37,085 nucleotides of DNA from the NCBI GenBank assembly GCA_021372945.1, contig JAJFTK010000009.1, positions 1 through 37,085 of the forward strand, in the 5' to 3' direction. The translations under genes and the position numbers were made by a program. Origin of the DNA: Planctomycetaceae bacterium. Its GTDB lineage: Bacteria > Planctomycetota > Phycisphaerae > Sedimentisphaerales > Anaerohalosphaeraceae. Every line of letters starts with the position of its first letter. The stretch's first letter is position 1. The notes beneath the pieces were generated by a model. The model saw only the letters and a list, made by a program, of their open reading frames with translations, had not been told where the DNA came from and searched no databases. This document shows positions 7,200 to 16,009 of the stretch, piece after piece.

Positions 7200-8804
7200 C
7201 TATAATTCCAGTTTTCGCGTTTCCGAATTCGGCTCTTTCAGCATTTCAGCACTCGTTGCCCATCGGGCCCTTCCCTTCGCCCAGTCGCGAAGGTGGTCCA
7301 TGTCCTCGCTCATGGTCTTTGACAGCGGCACGGATTGTCCTATGGATTGGACAATATCCTCGGTCTTTAGCGGCTTATTCTCATAGAACGTATTGAACAT
7401 AGCGCTGACGACCGCCTCTTCGATTTCGGCCCCGCTGTATCCTGCCGAGGACAGCGCCAGCGTGTCCAGATCGAATTTGGCAGCGTCGAACTTTCGTTTC
7501 GCAAGATGGACCTTGAAGATCTCTTTGCGTTCCGGCGTGCTGGGCAGATCCACAAAGAAGATCTCATCAAAGCGCCCTTTTCGCAGCAGTTCAGGCGGCA
7601 GGGCCGTCACATCGTTGGCCGTTGCCACCACAAATACGGGCTTTGTTTTCTCGGACATCCACGTCAGAAATGTCCCGAAAACACGCGCACTGGTCCCGCC
7701 GTCCGTATTGCCCCCGCTGGAGCGCGAGCCGCGAAACGCCTTATCGATTTCATCCAGCCATAACACCGCCGGAGATACGGATTCGGCGACTTTGATGGCG
7801 CGCCGAATGTTCTCCTCGGATGAACCCACCAGGCTGCCGAATACCCGTCCGATATCAAACCGCAGCAGCGGCAGCTTCCAGATGTTGCTCACGGCCTTGG
7901 CCATCAGGCTCTTGCCGCAGCCCTGCACCCCCAGCAGCAGCACGCCTCTGGGCGCCGGAAGCCCAAACTGCCGCGCCCGGTCCGTAAAAGCCGCCGATCG
8001 CTTTTGGAGCCACCCTTTCAGCGAATCCAGCCCTCCCACCGATCGAATGTCCTCAAAGGCATCATAGTACTCCAGAAGACCGCTCTTGCGAATGATCTGC
8101 CTTTTCTCGCCATGGATGACTTCGACACTGGCGGCATTCAAAGAGCGATTCTGCACGAGCGTCTTGGCCAGCACGTTCTCGGCTTCCGATACGGTCAGAC
8201 CGAGCATGGCGTGAATGAGCTGTTCGCGCACCTGTTCGTTCAACTGAACCTTGAGTTTGGGATTCTCCTTGATCTCTTCGCTGATGCGATCCAGGAGCAT
8301 CCTGAATTCCGGCGCGCCGGGAAGATCATAATCGATCAGGGTCAGGTCCTTTTCAAGATCCGGGGGCATCTGGAACGTCGGGCTGATGATCACAATCGTC
8401 TTGTACGTATTCTTCATGAACTCAGCGATTTCGCGCAGCCGCCGAATAACCGACATATTATGACCCGTCAAAAACGGATGAAAATCCTTAAAAATATATA
8501 AGGCCGGCTCGACATGTTCAATGACCGTATCCAGGGCCACAAGCGGGTCCTGCGAGGCGCTGTCCTTTTGCTTTTGTGATTGGATGGATGTTCCTGAGGG
8601 GACCAGCCCCATGGTGATCGACCACTCGAAAACCTTCTTGTTCAGGCGCGAGGCGATATTTCGAGTTTCCTGGATCACCCTCTGTTCTTCCCAGCTCATT
8701 ACATAGATTAGCGGGTAACGCGCTCGAACCAAGATCTCCAGTTCGCTTTGCCTGCGTTCCTGCGCGGCCGGTTGACCGGCTTGAGGGGGCTTCTGTTCAC
8801 TCAT
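7200..8804 (-). CDS. Ycf46-like AAA+ ATPase
   Basis: 534 aa. The N-terminal part ([19 protein letters not shown], then the region to about 230) matches the Ycf46 N-domain, which itself looks like a degenerate ATPase domain. The C-terminal AAA+ module has Walker A GVQGCGKS (292-299), Walker B VLWLDEID (about 343-350), a sensor-1 region VFVVATAND, and the arginine-finger/sensor region [15 protein letters not shown], ending in the helical lid [21 protein letters not shown]+ rings remodel or unfold proteins. Ycf46 has been linked to inorganic carbon use in cyanobacteria, but nothing photosynthetic is visible here. The start ATG is preceded by AAGGAG within the upstream small ORF, whose stop it overlaps (8 nt). 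It is the likely motor of the operon's complex. Confidence 0.85.
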   Translation of the reverse strand: MSEQKPPQAGQPAAQERRQSELEILVRARYPLIYVMSWEEQRVIQETRNIASRLNKKVFEWSITMGLVPSGTSIQSQKQKDSASQDPLVALDTVIEHVEPALYIFKDFHPFLTGHNMSVIRRLREIAEFMKNTYKTIVIISPTFQMPPDLEKDLTLIDYDLPGAPEFRMLLDRISEEIKENPKLKVQLNEQVREQLIHAMLGLTVSEAENVLAKTLVQNRSLNAASVEVIHGEKRQIIRKSGLLEYYDAFEDIRSVGGLDSLKGWLQKRSAAFTDRARQFGLPAPRGVLLLGVQGCGKSLMAKAVSNIWKLPLLRFDIGRVFGSLVGSSEENIRRAIKVAESVSPAVLWLDEIDKAFRGSRSSGGNTDGGTSARVFGTFLTWMSEKTKPVFVVATANDVTALPPELLRKGRFDEIFFVDLPSTPERKEIFKVHLAKRKFDAAKFDLDTLALSSAGYSGAEIEEAVVSAMFNTFYENKPLKTEDIVQSIGQSVPLSKTMSEDMDHLRDWAKGRARWATSAEMLKEPNSETRKLEL

Positions 8805-8961
8805 CGGGCTGCTTCTCCTTTACCGTTTCTTCTGCTTCCGGCTGTTCCAACCTCTGGGCTACCTTCATCAGTCCTTCATCGGGGCCCATAAAGACGACTC
8901 GTCCATCCGGCAGGATGCGAATCTCAAAATCCCCTGGTTGTCGCTGATAAAGCTGTCCCAT
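8797..8961 (-). CDS. Small 54-aa protein between radical SAM and AAA+ genes
   Basis: An ORF of 54 codons fills the gap exactly. ATG 8961 is 7 nt after the radical SAM stop, and its TGA (8799-8797) lies inside the first codons of the AAA+ gene. The protein begins MGQLYQRQPGDFEIRILPDG, continues RVVFMGPDEGLMKVAQRLEQ, and ends in an acidic, Glu-rich tail. The part FEIRILPDGRVVF resembles a beta-hairpin with a glycine turn, similar in style to the TGEV hairpin of DUF2997. No strong ribosome site precedes it, so translation may be coupled to the upstream gene. I do not recognise a named family. Reality is supported by exact fit, coding-like composition and overlap. Confidence 0.65.
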   Translation of the reverse strand: MGQLYQRQPGDFEIRILPDGRVVFMGPDEGLMKVAQRLEQPEAEETVKEKQPDE

Positions 8962-8968
8962 AGATATT

Positions 8969-9796
8969 TCAGACTGTCAGCAAATGCAGATGATTCGCTA
9001 ACTCCAACAGTTTCTGATACTCTTTAGGATCCAAATAATCTGCCGGACAATCCCCGGCCGGTATTGGCGGGATGTAGTCGGCCCTCAGGCTCACCCGCGC
9101 GGCCGGAACATTCCGGGCGATCCACTCCAGGATCGGCTCGCTGCAGCATTCAAAATGCCCCGGCATCACAACGTGGCGGATAAGCAGGCCGGCGGATTTG
9201 CTGGCCCACTTTATATTAGAACGAACCACATGCGTATAATCTCCGGCCCCAAGCATTTTTTCGCAGCATTTCCCGCTATCGCATTTGTAATCCGCAAGAA
9301 AGAGGTCCGCCAGGCCCTCGATGGCGTGCCTGACGGGTTCACTGAAATACATATTGGAGTTCCAAACGACCGACGTATCCGGCGGCAGTTTTTCCAATAA
9401 CTCAAGGATGCCGTACACGCTGATCAAGGGCTCGCCTCCAAGCAAGTTCAAATTCATCGCACCCTGTCTCTTTCTTGTTTCGATCCGCCGCGGCAGGTCT
9501 TCCATCTTGATCGTGGGAACGCGCGTGGGTGCCTGGTTCCACTCGCCTACCGAACAGAAGGCGCATCGGAGGTTGCATCCGGCAAAATACACCTGATGCG
9601 AGGGCGATAATCCACCCTCTTCTTTGTCATAGATCATTTCACGAAAACAATACAGTCGATCGTCCAGCCCGCAGAAGCCCGTCCGGCCCGCGGTGCGATC
9701 GACCTTGCATTGCCGAGGGCACAGGCAGCATCGCGTTAGTTCCTTCCGGAGCGTGAGCCTCCGGGAAGCGATCTGCAGATATGCCGTTTCCTTCAT
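8969..9796 (-). CDS. PflX-like radical SAM protein
   Basis: 275 aa. The radical SAM cluster motif CNLRCAFC places Cys at 74, 78 and 81 (CxxxCxxC), followed by the GGEP motif (LLGGEPLI) that contacts S-adenosylmethionine. An N-terminal cysteine cluster (CCLCPRQC around 23-30, then GFCG near 42) is typical of the PflX group (COG1313), related to glycyl-radical activating enzymes. The substrate of this group is not established. No glycyl-radical enzyme is seen nearby. The gene lies 9 nt after the rhomboid-like gene and 7 nt before the small ORF, so it may modify a protein of this operon. Confidence 0.85.
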   Translation of the reverse strand: MKETAYLQIASRRLTLRKELTRCCLCPRQCKVDRTAGRTGFCGLDDRLYCFREMIYDKEEGGLSPSHQVYFAGCNLRCAFCSVGEWNQAPTRVPTIKMEDLPRRIETRKRQGAMNLNLLGGEPLISVYGILELLEKLPPDTSVVWNSNMYFSEPVRHAIEGLADLFLADYKCDSGKCCEKMLGAGDYTHVVRSNIKWASKSAGLLIRHVVMPGHFECCSEPILEWIARNVPAARVSLRADYIPPIPAGDCPADYLDPKEYQKLLELANHLHLLTV

Positions 9797-9805
9797 TATG
9801 CCCCG

Positions 9806-10471
9806 CTAATCCAAATCTACAAAGCCTTTCGTTCGTACTTTTGAAGAACAGACCTGGCGCTCTCTTGGGACGCGCAGCCTCCATGCGAGTTTAACATAAA
9901 GATATGCGATGCCCGCTCCGGCAACCCAGACCCATTGCATCGGACTGGCGATGGCAAGAACGAGGCCCACAATAATTATGATCCAGGCGATCGTCTGTGC
10001 TTCAACGGTCCAGAACCACATAAAGAACCGCTGCCTTCGGAATAAGACGCCAAAAGCGCCGACTAGCCCATAAGCTAACGCCGCCGCCCCGCTGCCGGCA
10101 TAATTCCTGCCTAAAAGTGTATTAACCAGAAACCAGGCCAGGGCACAGGTAATGATAAGGGCAAGCGACAGCAAGACCATTGTCCGGGTCCGCCATTCTC
10201 TTTCTACAGCGCTTCCGATAAACAGGATAATGCTGCCGTTGAACAGCATCCCGCAGCCGCTGTTGATGAAGGCATAGCTCATCAACTGCCACACCTTGAA
10301 ATCGCACAGCGCTGAGCGGGTCAGCAGGATATGCTCGCGCGTAAAATCGGGCGCATAGTTGACGAGCGTGTAACCAATCACCATCAAAACCAGGATGACC
10401 GTTACGGCAGGCGTCAACAGTTGCTTGGGGGAAGGCAATTGAATCTGGATTTCCCGTGATATATCCGCCAT
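9806..10471 (-). CDS. Rhomboid-like membrane protein, catalytic residues lost
   Basis: 221 aa from ATG 10471, chosen because AAGGAG sits 7 nt upstream (10476-10481 region). A longer frame to 10501 lacks such a site. Five to six membrane segments are present. Rhomboid landmarks align: VWQLMSYAFINSG, then GMLFNGSIILFIGSAVEREW (family HLLFN...GSALE), GAAALAYGLVGAFGVLF (family GASGALYGLLGAF) and VWVAGAGIAYLYVKL (family AHLGGALAGYLY). In this alignment the catalytic Ser has become Ala, the catalytic His Trp and the TM2 His Gly, so this is a pseudoprotease. Such inactive rhomboids typically bind membrane proteins and regulate trafficking or degradation. It is the first gene of the operon. Confidence 0.7.
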   Translation of the reverse strand: MADISREIQIQLPSPKQLLTPAVTVILVLMVIGYTLVNYAPDFTREHILLTRSALCDFKVWQLMSYAFINSGCGMLFNGSIILFIGSAVEREWRTRTMVLLSLALIITCALAWFLVNTLLGRNYAGSGAAALAYGLVGAFGVLFRRQRFFMWFWTVEAQTIAWIIIIVGLVLAIASPMQWVWVAGAGIAYLYVKLAWRLRVPRERQVCSSKVRTKGFVDLD

Positions 10472-10791
10472 CACAAACTCCTTATCAGAATTCAGGTCCA
10501 TGCCGCAATGTAACTATAACAGAAATAGAATTACGTAAAAAGAGAATTGTCAGGCATTTTGGTCGCTAAGTTGGCCGCATCCCGCATCCGGCCAAGACGA
10601 AAAACGATTTTGATAACCGCCGGCACGTGCTGTCATTGTAGAGCCAAAAAGCCAGCGAACGGAATCGCTCCGTCACACCCGCTTAGAAGCCTGTACAGAT
10701 GTACACAGGGAGCTTTAAGTCTCGCTGTTATAACCACTTACAGTTTCCACCGATGTACGAGTGCCGGATGGTTTCAAAGTTGGTTTCTCAG

Positions 10792-10827
10792 AAGAACAAC
10801 AATATTGTTCAGGAAAAGAACAATTGT
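10792..10827 (+). promoter_or_regulatory. Two operator-like palindromes
   Basis: AACAATATTGTT (10798-10809) is a perfect 12-bp palindrome and ACAATTGT (10820-10827) a perfect 8-bp one. Both are preceded by the same octamer AAGAACAA (10792-10799 and 10816-10823), giving a 24-bp direct repeat. They lie directly upstream of the -35 box at 10833, the usual place for activator sites. The binding protein is unknown. Confidence 0.45.
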
Positions 10828-10832
10828 GTTAA

Positions 10833-10861
10833 TTGACCTACGTATGTTCATCGCGTAGTAT
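10833..10861 (+). promoter_or_regulatory. Sigma70-like promoter for the lipoprotein/GH106 genes
   Basis: TTGACC (10833-10838, 5/6 to consensus), 17-nt spacer, TAGTAT (10856-10861, 4/6). Transcription would start near 10868, about 22 nt before the ATG at 10890. Confidence 0.5.
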
Positions 10862-10889
10862 CCGGATTTGATGGGAAAGGATGCAATTC

Positions 10890-11993
10890 ATGAATAAGAT
10901 ACTGGCCGGTGTCCGCACATTCTTTCTGGGGTTTCTGCCGTGGTCATCTCTGATAGCGGCAAGTTTCAGTCTTTTGGCGGGATGCAGCAATGTCTGGCAC
11001 GCGCAGAATGCCGGCACGCCTTCGGTTGTACTCCGCGACGCGTCGGAACTGAAATTTGCGGTTCCTGCTGACAGCAGTTGCCCGGCGCACTGGGCGGATG
11101 ACACTTTTTACATCTTTGTTTCCACCGAGTATGCGACGCGCCTTTCGGGCCCAAACCTGTTTCAATTGACCGCGGCTGAGCCCGTGAAATGGGATACGGA
11201 TGAGAAGAAGAGCCGCTGGATCGAGGCGACTTATAAAGACGAAGACGGAACGCTCTACGGCTGGTACCATCATGAGAAGGGCCCGGTGTGCCGAAACCGC
11301 CTGCCGAGGTACTACGCGGCCGCGGCGATCGGCGCGGGAGTCTCCTACGATAATGGCGCGACTTGGCGGGATCTGGGCTTTATCATCGATGACCGCGACG
11401 AGACATTTAACTGTGAAACCCTGAACAAGTACTTCCCGGGCGGTTCCGGAGATTGCTCGGTCGTTGTCGACCGGAAAAAAGAATATATCTATTTTCTGTT
11501 CAGCACCTACGGCAAAGATATCGCGCAGCAAGGGGTATCCATCGCCCGGATGCGGTTTGCGGATCGCGACGCCCCGGCCGGCAAGGTTTGGAAATGGTAC
11601 AAGAACGGCTGGACCGAGCCGGGGCTTTACGGAAAGGTCACTCCTGTATTCACTGCATTTCGCGACTGGCACTCGGCCAACCCGGACGCCTTCTGGGGCC
11701 CGTCCGTTCACTGGAACACCTATTTGAATTGTTATGTCATGCTCTTGAATCGCGCGATCGACCAGAACTGGTGGCAGGAAGGCATTTGCATCTCCTACAA
11801 CGCGGACGTCAGCAAACCCGCGAATTGGTCCACGCCGCAGCGCATCAGAAAGGACGGGTCGTGGTATCCGCTTATTGTCGGCACGGAAAAGGGCCAAAGC
11901 GATAAACTGGCGGGGCAAAAGGCACGCTACTTCGAACAAGGCGTATCGCTGTGGGAAATCGAATTCGTCAAACCGCAAGAAACATCAAACTGA
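10890..11993 (+). CDS. Beta-propeller lipoprotein (GH43/sialidase-like fold)
   Basis: 367 aa from ATG 10890. The first ATG (10881) directly abuts the GGGAAAGG ribosome site, whereas 10890 has proper spacing. The signal peptide ends in the lipobox SLLAGC (Cys at residue 32), so it is a lipoprotein. The body has repeated beta-blade starts such as FYIFVSTEYATRLSGPNLFQ, GAGVSYDNGATWRDLGFIID and GPSVHWNTYLNCYVMLLNRA, typical of five-bladed GH43-like or DUF4185/sialidase-like propellers. The exact enzyme family and catalytic acids cannot be fixed by eye. It lies 23 nt upstream of the GH106-like gene and is probably co-transcribed, acting on the outside of the cell on glycans. Confidence 0.65.
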   Translation: MNKILAGVRTFFLGFLPWSSLIAASFSLLAGCSNVWHAQNAGTPSVVLRDASELKFAVPADSSCPAHWADDTFYIFVSTEYATRLSGPNLFQLTAAEPVKWDTDEKKSRWIEATYKDEDGTLYGWYHHEKGPVCRNRLPRYYAAAAIGAGVSYDNGATWRDLGFIIDDRDETFNCETLNKYFPGGSGDCSVVVDRKKEYIYFLFSTYGKDIAQQGVSIARMRFADRDAPAGKVWKWYKNGWTEPGLYGKVTPVFTAFRDWHSANPDAFWGPSVHWNTYLNCYVMLLNRAIDQNWWQEGICISYNADVSKPANWSTPQRIRKDGSWYPLIVGTEKGQSDKLAGQKARYFEQGVSLWEIEFVKPQETSN

Positions 11994-12016
11994 AACCCTT
12001 TATGAAAGATGAATTA

Positions 12017-14779
12017 ATGAGAAAGAAAGTTTCCTCCCTCTTGATGTTTTCACTCACGATTTGTTTGGCTCCAATGCTCATGGCCAAATCGGCGGACAAG
12101 TTCTTTGAAGGTTTCATCAATCCGCCGGCCGAGGTTGGCCCGGATGTTTACTGGTGGTGGAACGCCAATGCCCTGAGCAAGACCGAAATCGTCCGTGAGT
12201 TGGATGTCCTGAAAGATGCCGGCATACACGGTGTGCTGATTTTCCCGCTGCAGGCGCCGCTTGAGCCGGCACGCACGGACGAAAAACAATTGCAGTGGCT
12301 GAGCCCGGAATGGGCGCAGATGCTGCAGTTTACCATCGAGGAAGCGTCCAAACGCGAGATCTACGTTGACCTGCTGGTCGGGACAGGCTGGCCGTTTGGC
12401 GGGCCCTTTGTGGAAAACGGCGATGCCATCAAGATCATCAAGCTTGCAAAGAAAGACCTGCATGGACCGGGCACATTCAAAGGAAACATTAAAGACCTCA
12501 TGGTGCTGCCGCCGGGAGCGTATGGCGAGACGACGCACGGACTGGAACCTGAGTTAAAGTTCCTGCGGCTTTTGCCCAACAACCCGCAGGATTTCGAGCC
12601 GGGAATTGAATTGAAGGATAAGGTCCAGGCGGACGGAACCATTGAGTTTGAAATTGAAATTCCCGCGGGCGAGCATACGCTTTATACGGGAACGTATCGA
12701 GAGGGCTTTATTGTCGTAAATATCTCGGCGCCCGGCGGCGAGGGGCCGGTGATTGATCACATGAGCAGGCCGGCACTGGATAAGTACCTGGCGACGGTTG
12801 AAAATGCCCTCAAGCCGTACCTGGGCGATAAGATCGGCAAGAACCTGCGTTCGCTGCATTGCGACAGCTTTGAATTCACCAACGCCAACTGGACAACCGA
12901 TCTGGCGGTGGAATTCGAAAAAAGACGCGGTTATTCGCTCGAGCCATATCTGCCGTTTGTAATCGAATGGCCGCCGGTCTCCGGTGGGCCGGGTTTCAGC
13001 GAAACCGTTAACCGCGTGCAATATGACTTTTGGAAAACACAGAAGGAACTCTTCCACGAACGGTTCCTGACACCGTTTTATGAGTGGTGCCATAAGCAAG
13101 GCACAGATTGCCGGATCGAGCCTTATGGCTGCTATTCAACAGACCAGATCGAAGCCAAGCTCGTGCCAGACCGGCCCATGGGTGAAACCTGGATATCCAT
13201 GGAGCGCGAGATTCCCAAGACCGAAAATCTCATTCCCGTCGAGACGCAGCGCTCACCGCGCAGTTACGCGATCTGGAGCTGCATGTCCAATAAATACACC
13301 TCGTCGGGTGCGCACCTGAGCGGCAGAGCGCAGGTAAGCTGTGAGACGATGACCAGCGGCAGCGGTTCGTTTCGGCTCAGGCCGCAGGACATAAAACTCG
13401 GGCTGGACACCAGCTTTATGGCCGGCATCAATCATACGTATTATCACGGCTACAACCTGTCCACGCCGCAGGCGGGTTTTCCCGGGTGGTTTTACTGCGG
13501 TTCGTACATCGACGAAAAGGAATTGTGGTGGCCCTACTTTAAGGAAATCAACACGTACAACGCCCGCCTTTCGTACGTGCTGCAGAAATCGGTCTCGAAA
13601 TCCCAGGTAGCGTTGATTTCGTGGGAGACGTTCCTTTGGGAGGCGCTGCACCAGCACGGTTACTGCGTGGATTATGTCAACGAACAGATACTCTGCGATG
13701 CCCGGTCGGACCGTCGAAAACTCGTTTACGGTCCCCAGTCATACGAGATATTGATTCTCAACCGAGTTGATGCCATTGAACCCAGGACAGCTAAGGCGAT
13801 CAAGGATTTCGCCGAAGCCGGCGGAAAGATCCTCTTCATCGACCAGGCGCCGCACTATGCGCCCGGCCTGGCCGATGCCGCAGCCAGAAGCGCACAAACA
13901 AAAGAGACCATACGCGAGATCGTGAAACGCTATCCGGATCGCATTTTCGTCGTACCTGGAACTGACCAGATGGGATGGTTTGACTGGGTTCCGGTAAATC
14001 TGGCGAAGACCGGCATTCAACCCGCCGTGCAGATTTCTAAACCCGACAGACTGCTCTGCCAGATTCACCAGATCAAGGACAAGAAGGACATTTTCTTCTT
14101 CGCAAACCTGGATGTCGCCAATTCAAAGACGTTCACTGCCAAGTTCGATACGGGCGATAAGACGCCGTGGCGTTGGGATCCAATGACAGGCAAGCGTTGG
14201 GCAATGTTGTTTAACAAGGCTCCGAACACTATCGATATCACACTCAAACCCGCCGAATCACTGCTGCTCGTGTTTGAGCCGGATTATTCCGAAAAACCCG
14301 TGCCCGCAGCCGTCGTTCGCGCGGAGGATTATTTCGAAATCAGCACTCCGTGGGACCTGACGCTCAAACATGTCCTTTTCTGTACGAGCAAAGTAACGCT
14401 GCCCGCGTTGATCGATTTCAAGGATAACCCCGATCTTGCCAAATTCAGCGGAACCGCACATTATATGACCACCTTCGATACGCCCGATACGAAACGCACG
14501 CTTCTGTCACTCGGAACTGTGTACGGCATCTCGGAGGCAACGCTTAACGGGGTACCGCTGGGTCATTGTTTGTGGGGCGAACATACATATGATACCGCCG
14601 GCGCGCTGAAGAAAGGCGCCAACGTGCTGGAGGTTAAAGTGGTAACAACTCTGTCGAATTTCTTCAGGGTATGGGATAACCCCGTCGCCAGGATATGGAC
14701 GCAGGACAAAGGCAATCAGCGGGACATTGTCTCGGAAGGCATGGTCGGCCCGGTCCGGCTGCTGCGGCAAACAAAGTAA
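12017..14779 (+). CDS. GH106-like alpha-L-rhamnosidase, secreted
   Basis: 920 aa from ATG 12017 (MRKKVSSLLMFSLTICLAPM...), which gives a clean signal peptide. ATG 12002 is an alternative, and neither has a strong ribosome site. The start of the mature protein (FINPPAEVGPDVYWWWNANA, then LSKTEIVRELDVLKDAGIHG) is the characteristic GH106 opening. The TIM-barrel part holds DLLVGTGWPFGGPFVENGDA, SLHCDSFEFTNANWT and the region around WISMEREIPKTENLIPVE. The C-terminal part is beta-rich with a jelly-roll module. GH106 enzymes remove alpha-L-rhamnose from pectic and other polysaccharides by an inverting mechanism. It follows the propeller lipoprotein by 23 nt. Confidence 0.8.
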   Translation: MRKKVSSLLMFSLTICLAPMLMAKSADKFFEGFINPPAEVGPDVYWWWNANALSKTEIVRELDVLKDAGIHGVLIFPLQAPLEPARTDEKQLQWLSPEWAQMLQFTIEEASKREIYVDLLVGTGWPFGGPFVENGDAIKIIKLAKKDLHGPGTFKGNIKDLMVLPPGAYGETTHGLEPELKFLRLLPNNPQDFEPGIELKDKVQADGTIEFEIEIPAGEHTLYTGTYREGFIVVNISAPGGEGPVIDHMSRPALDKYLATVENALKPYLGDKIGKNLRSLHCDSFEFTNANWTTDLAVEFEKRRGYSLEPYLPFVIEWPPVSGGPGFSETVNRVQYDFWKTQKELFHERFLTPFYEWCHKQGTDCRIEPYGCYSTDQIEAKLVPDRPMGETWISMEREIPKTENLIPVETQRSPRSYAIWSCMSNKYTSSGAHLSGRAQVSCETMTSGSGSFRLRPQDIKLGLDTSFMAGINHTYYHGYNLSTPQAGFPGWFYCGSYIDEKELWWPYFKEINTYNARLSYVLQKSVSKSQVALISWETFLWEALHQHGYCVDYVNEQILCDARSDRRKLVYGPQSYEILILNRVDAIEPRTAKAIKDFAEAGGKILFIDQAPHYAPGLADAAARSAQTKETIREIVKRYPDRIFVVPGTDQMGWFDWVPVNLAKTGIQPAVQISKPDRLLCQIHQIKDKKDIFFFANLDVANSKTFTAKFDTGDKTPWRWDPMTGKRWAMLFNKAPNTIDITLKPAESLLLVFEPDYSEKPVPAAVVRAEDYFEISTPWDLTLKHVLFCTSKVTLPALIDFKDNPDLAKFSGTAHYMTTFDTPDTKRTLLSLGTVYGISEATLNGVPLGHCLWGEHTYDTAGALKKGANVLEVKVVTTLSNFFRVWDNPVARIWTQDKGNQRDIVSEGMVGPVRLLRQTK

Positions 14780-14812
14780 GGAGACGCCGCCAGCCCTCCG
14801 TTTGAATTATCT

Positions 14813-14840
14813 TTGAGCTAGTTCGCTCGGCCGCTATAAT
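14813..14840 (+). promoter_or_regulatory. Sigma70-like promoter of the ABC ATPase gene
   Basis: TTGAGC (14813-14818, 4/6), 16-nt spacer, perfect TATAAT (14835-14840). Start expected near 14847, leader about 32 nt, ribosome site GGAG at 14871-14874. It makes the ATPase gene independent of GH106. Confidence 0.6.
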
Positions 14841-14878
14841 AGCGCCGGTCACTAAGCGGGTTTCCAACGCGGAGTCTT

Positions 14879-15985
14879 ATGTCCGAGGTTACATTACAGG
14901 GTGTCTCGAAAGTATTCGATCGAACGGTCGCCGTAAACAACATCAGTTTGCAGATAAACCATGGCGAGTTTATGGTTATTGTCGGTCCTTCCGGCTGCGG
15001 CAAGACGACCACGCTGCGAATGATCGCTGGGCTTGAAGATATCAGTTCGGGCACCATCCGGATCGGTGATCGCATCGTGAACGACATTCCCCCCAAGGAT
15101 CGCGACATTGCCATGGTGTTTCAGAATTATGCGCTGTATCCGCACATGACGGTGTTCGACAATATGGCGTTCGGCCTCAAACTCCGCAAATATCCCAAGC
15201 AAAAGATCAAATCGCTGGTCGAGGAGACGGCTCGCATGCTGGGCATTGAGGCATATCTGTCGCGAAAGCCCAAGGCACTTTCGGGAGGCCAGCGGCAAAG
15301 GGTCGCGCTGGGGAGGGCCATCGTGCGAAGCCCGAAAGTATTTTTGTTCGATGAACCGCTCAGCAATCTTGACGCCAAGCTGCGTGTGACGACGCGTTCG
15401 GAGTTAAAGGCTCTTCAGCATAAGCTGCAAACCACCAGCATCTACGTCACACATGACCAGGCCGAAGCAATGACGCTGGGAGACCGCATCTGCGTGATGC
15501 ACAACGGCAACATCCGGCAGATCGCGCCGCCGATGGAAGTCTATGACCGCCCCGCCGATCGTTTTGTGGCGGGTTTCCTGGGGACGCCGCCGATGAACTT
15601 CTTCGACGGCATCGTGGTTTTTGAAAAAGACCGCCCTTTTTTCAAAGTTGACGACACCTCGCTTGCTTTGCGGCCTGCTCTTAAAAATGAATTGGCGGCA
15701 TATAAGGACCAACCGATGGTACTTGGCATTCGGCCCGAATCGCTGACACCCAAACCCGATGGGTATTCAGAACATAGTTCGTTGGACGCAGTCGTCAAGG
15801 TAATTGAACCGCTGGGCGACCGGATGGACGTCTATTTTGAGACCGCGTCGCAGCGCCGGGTGATTGCCAATATCGACCCGCACATCCAGGTCGAAATTGG
15901 ACAAAGGCTGCCGCTCCATCTCAACCTGGAAAAGGCACACGTCTTCGAACGGGGCGAGACCGGCCGGAACGTCTGCCTGTCTTAG
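14879..15985 (+). CDS. ugpC: Sugar ABC transporter ATPase, MalK/MsmK/UgpC type
   Basis: 368 aa. Walker A is GPSGCGKTT (36-44), the Q-loop lies in VFQNYALYP, the signature is LSGGQRQ (134-140), and Walker B runs VFLFDEP (155-160) followed by the D-loop SNLDAKLR and switch His in YVTHDQAEA. The C-terminal 130 residues form the MalK-type TOBE/MOP regulatory domain (GIRPESLTP, then DAVVKVIEPLGDRMDVYFET). It energises oligosaccharide import in the cytoplasm. The membrane and binding components encoded at 24123-27814 lack an ATPase, so this is the natural partner and may also serve other sugar importers. Convergent with the GH5 gene, 24 nt apart. ugpC is used in the broad annotation sense. Confidence 0.92.
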   Translation: MSEVTLQGVSKVFDRTVAVNNISLQINHGEFMVIVGPSGCGKTTTLRMIAGLEDISSGTIRIGDRIVNDIPPKDRDIAMVFQNYALYPHMTVFDNMAFGLKLRKYPKQKIKSLVEETARMLGIEAYLSRKPKALSGGQRQRVALGRAIVRSPKVFLFDEPLSNLDAKLRVTTRSELKALQHKLQTTSIYVTHDQAEAMTLGDRICVMHNGNIRQIAPPMEVYDRPADRFVAGFLGTPPMNFFDGIVVFEKDRPFFKVDDTSLALRPALKNELAAYKDQPMVLGIRPESLTPKPDGYSEHSSLDAVVKVIEPLGDRMDVYFETASQRRVIANIDPHIQVEIGQRLPLHLNLEKAHVFERGETGRNVCLS

Positions 15986-16009
15986 TCACGCCTCGACATC
16001 ATGCCTGTT

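Larger units (their letters stand above)
10472..10889. other. Divergent intergenic region, no gene
   Basis: About 418 nt between the leading rhomboid-like gene (minus) and the lipoprotein gene (plus). An open plus frame at 10547-10858 has no ribosome site and unnatural composition (Arg/Ser/Thr rich), so I do not call it. For the minus operon a candidate promoter is TTTTTA (10541-10536), 17 nt, TATAGT (10518-10513), with a leader of about 35 nt. A TGTACA-GA-TGTACA repeat lies near 10692-10705. The plus promoter and palindromes are listed separately. Confidence 0.5.

Noticed and set aside
10547..10858. 103-codon plus open frame in the divergent intergenic region
   Set aside because: No ribosome site, unnatural composition, and it overlaps the promoter and palindromes of the following gene.
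10944..11978. Long minus-strand open frame (344 codons) opposite the propeller lipoprotein
   Set aside because: The plus frame has a lipobox, ribosome site, promoter and propeller blades. The minus frame has no domain and is Arg/Val rich, typical of a shadow.
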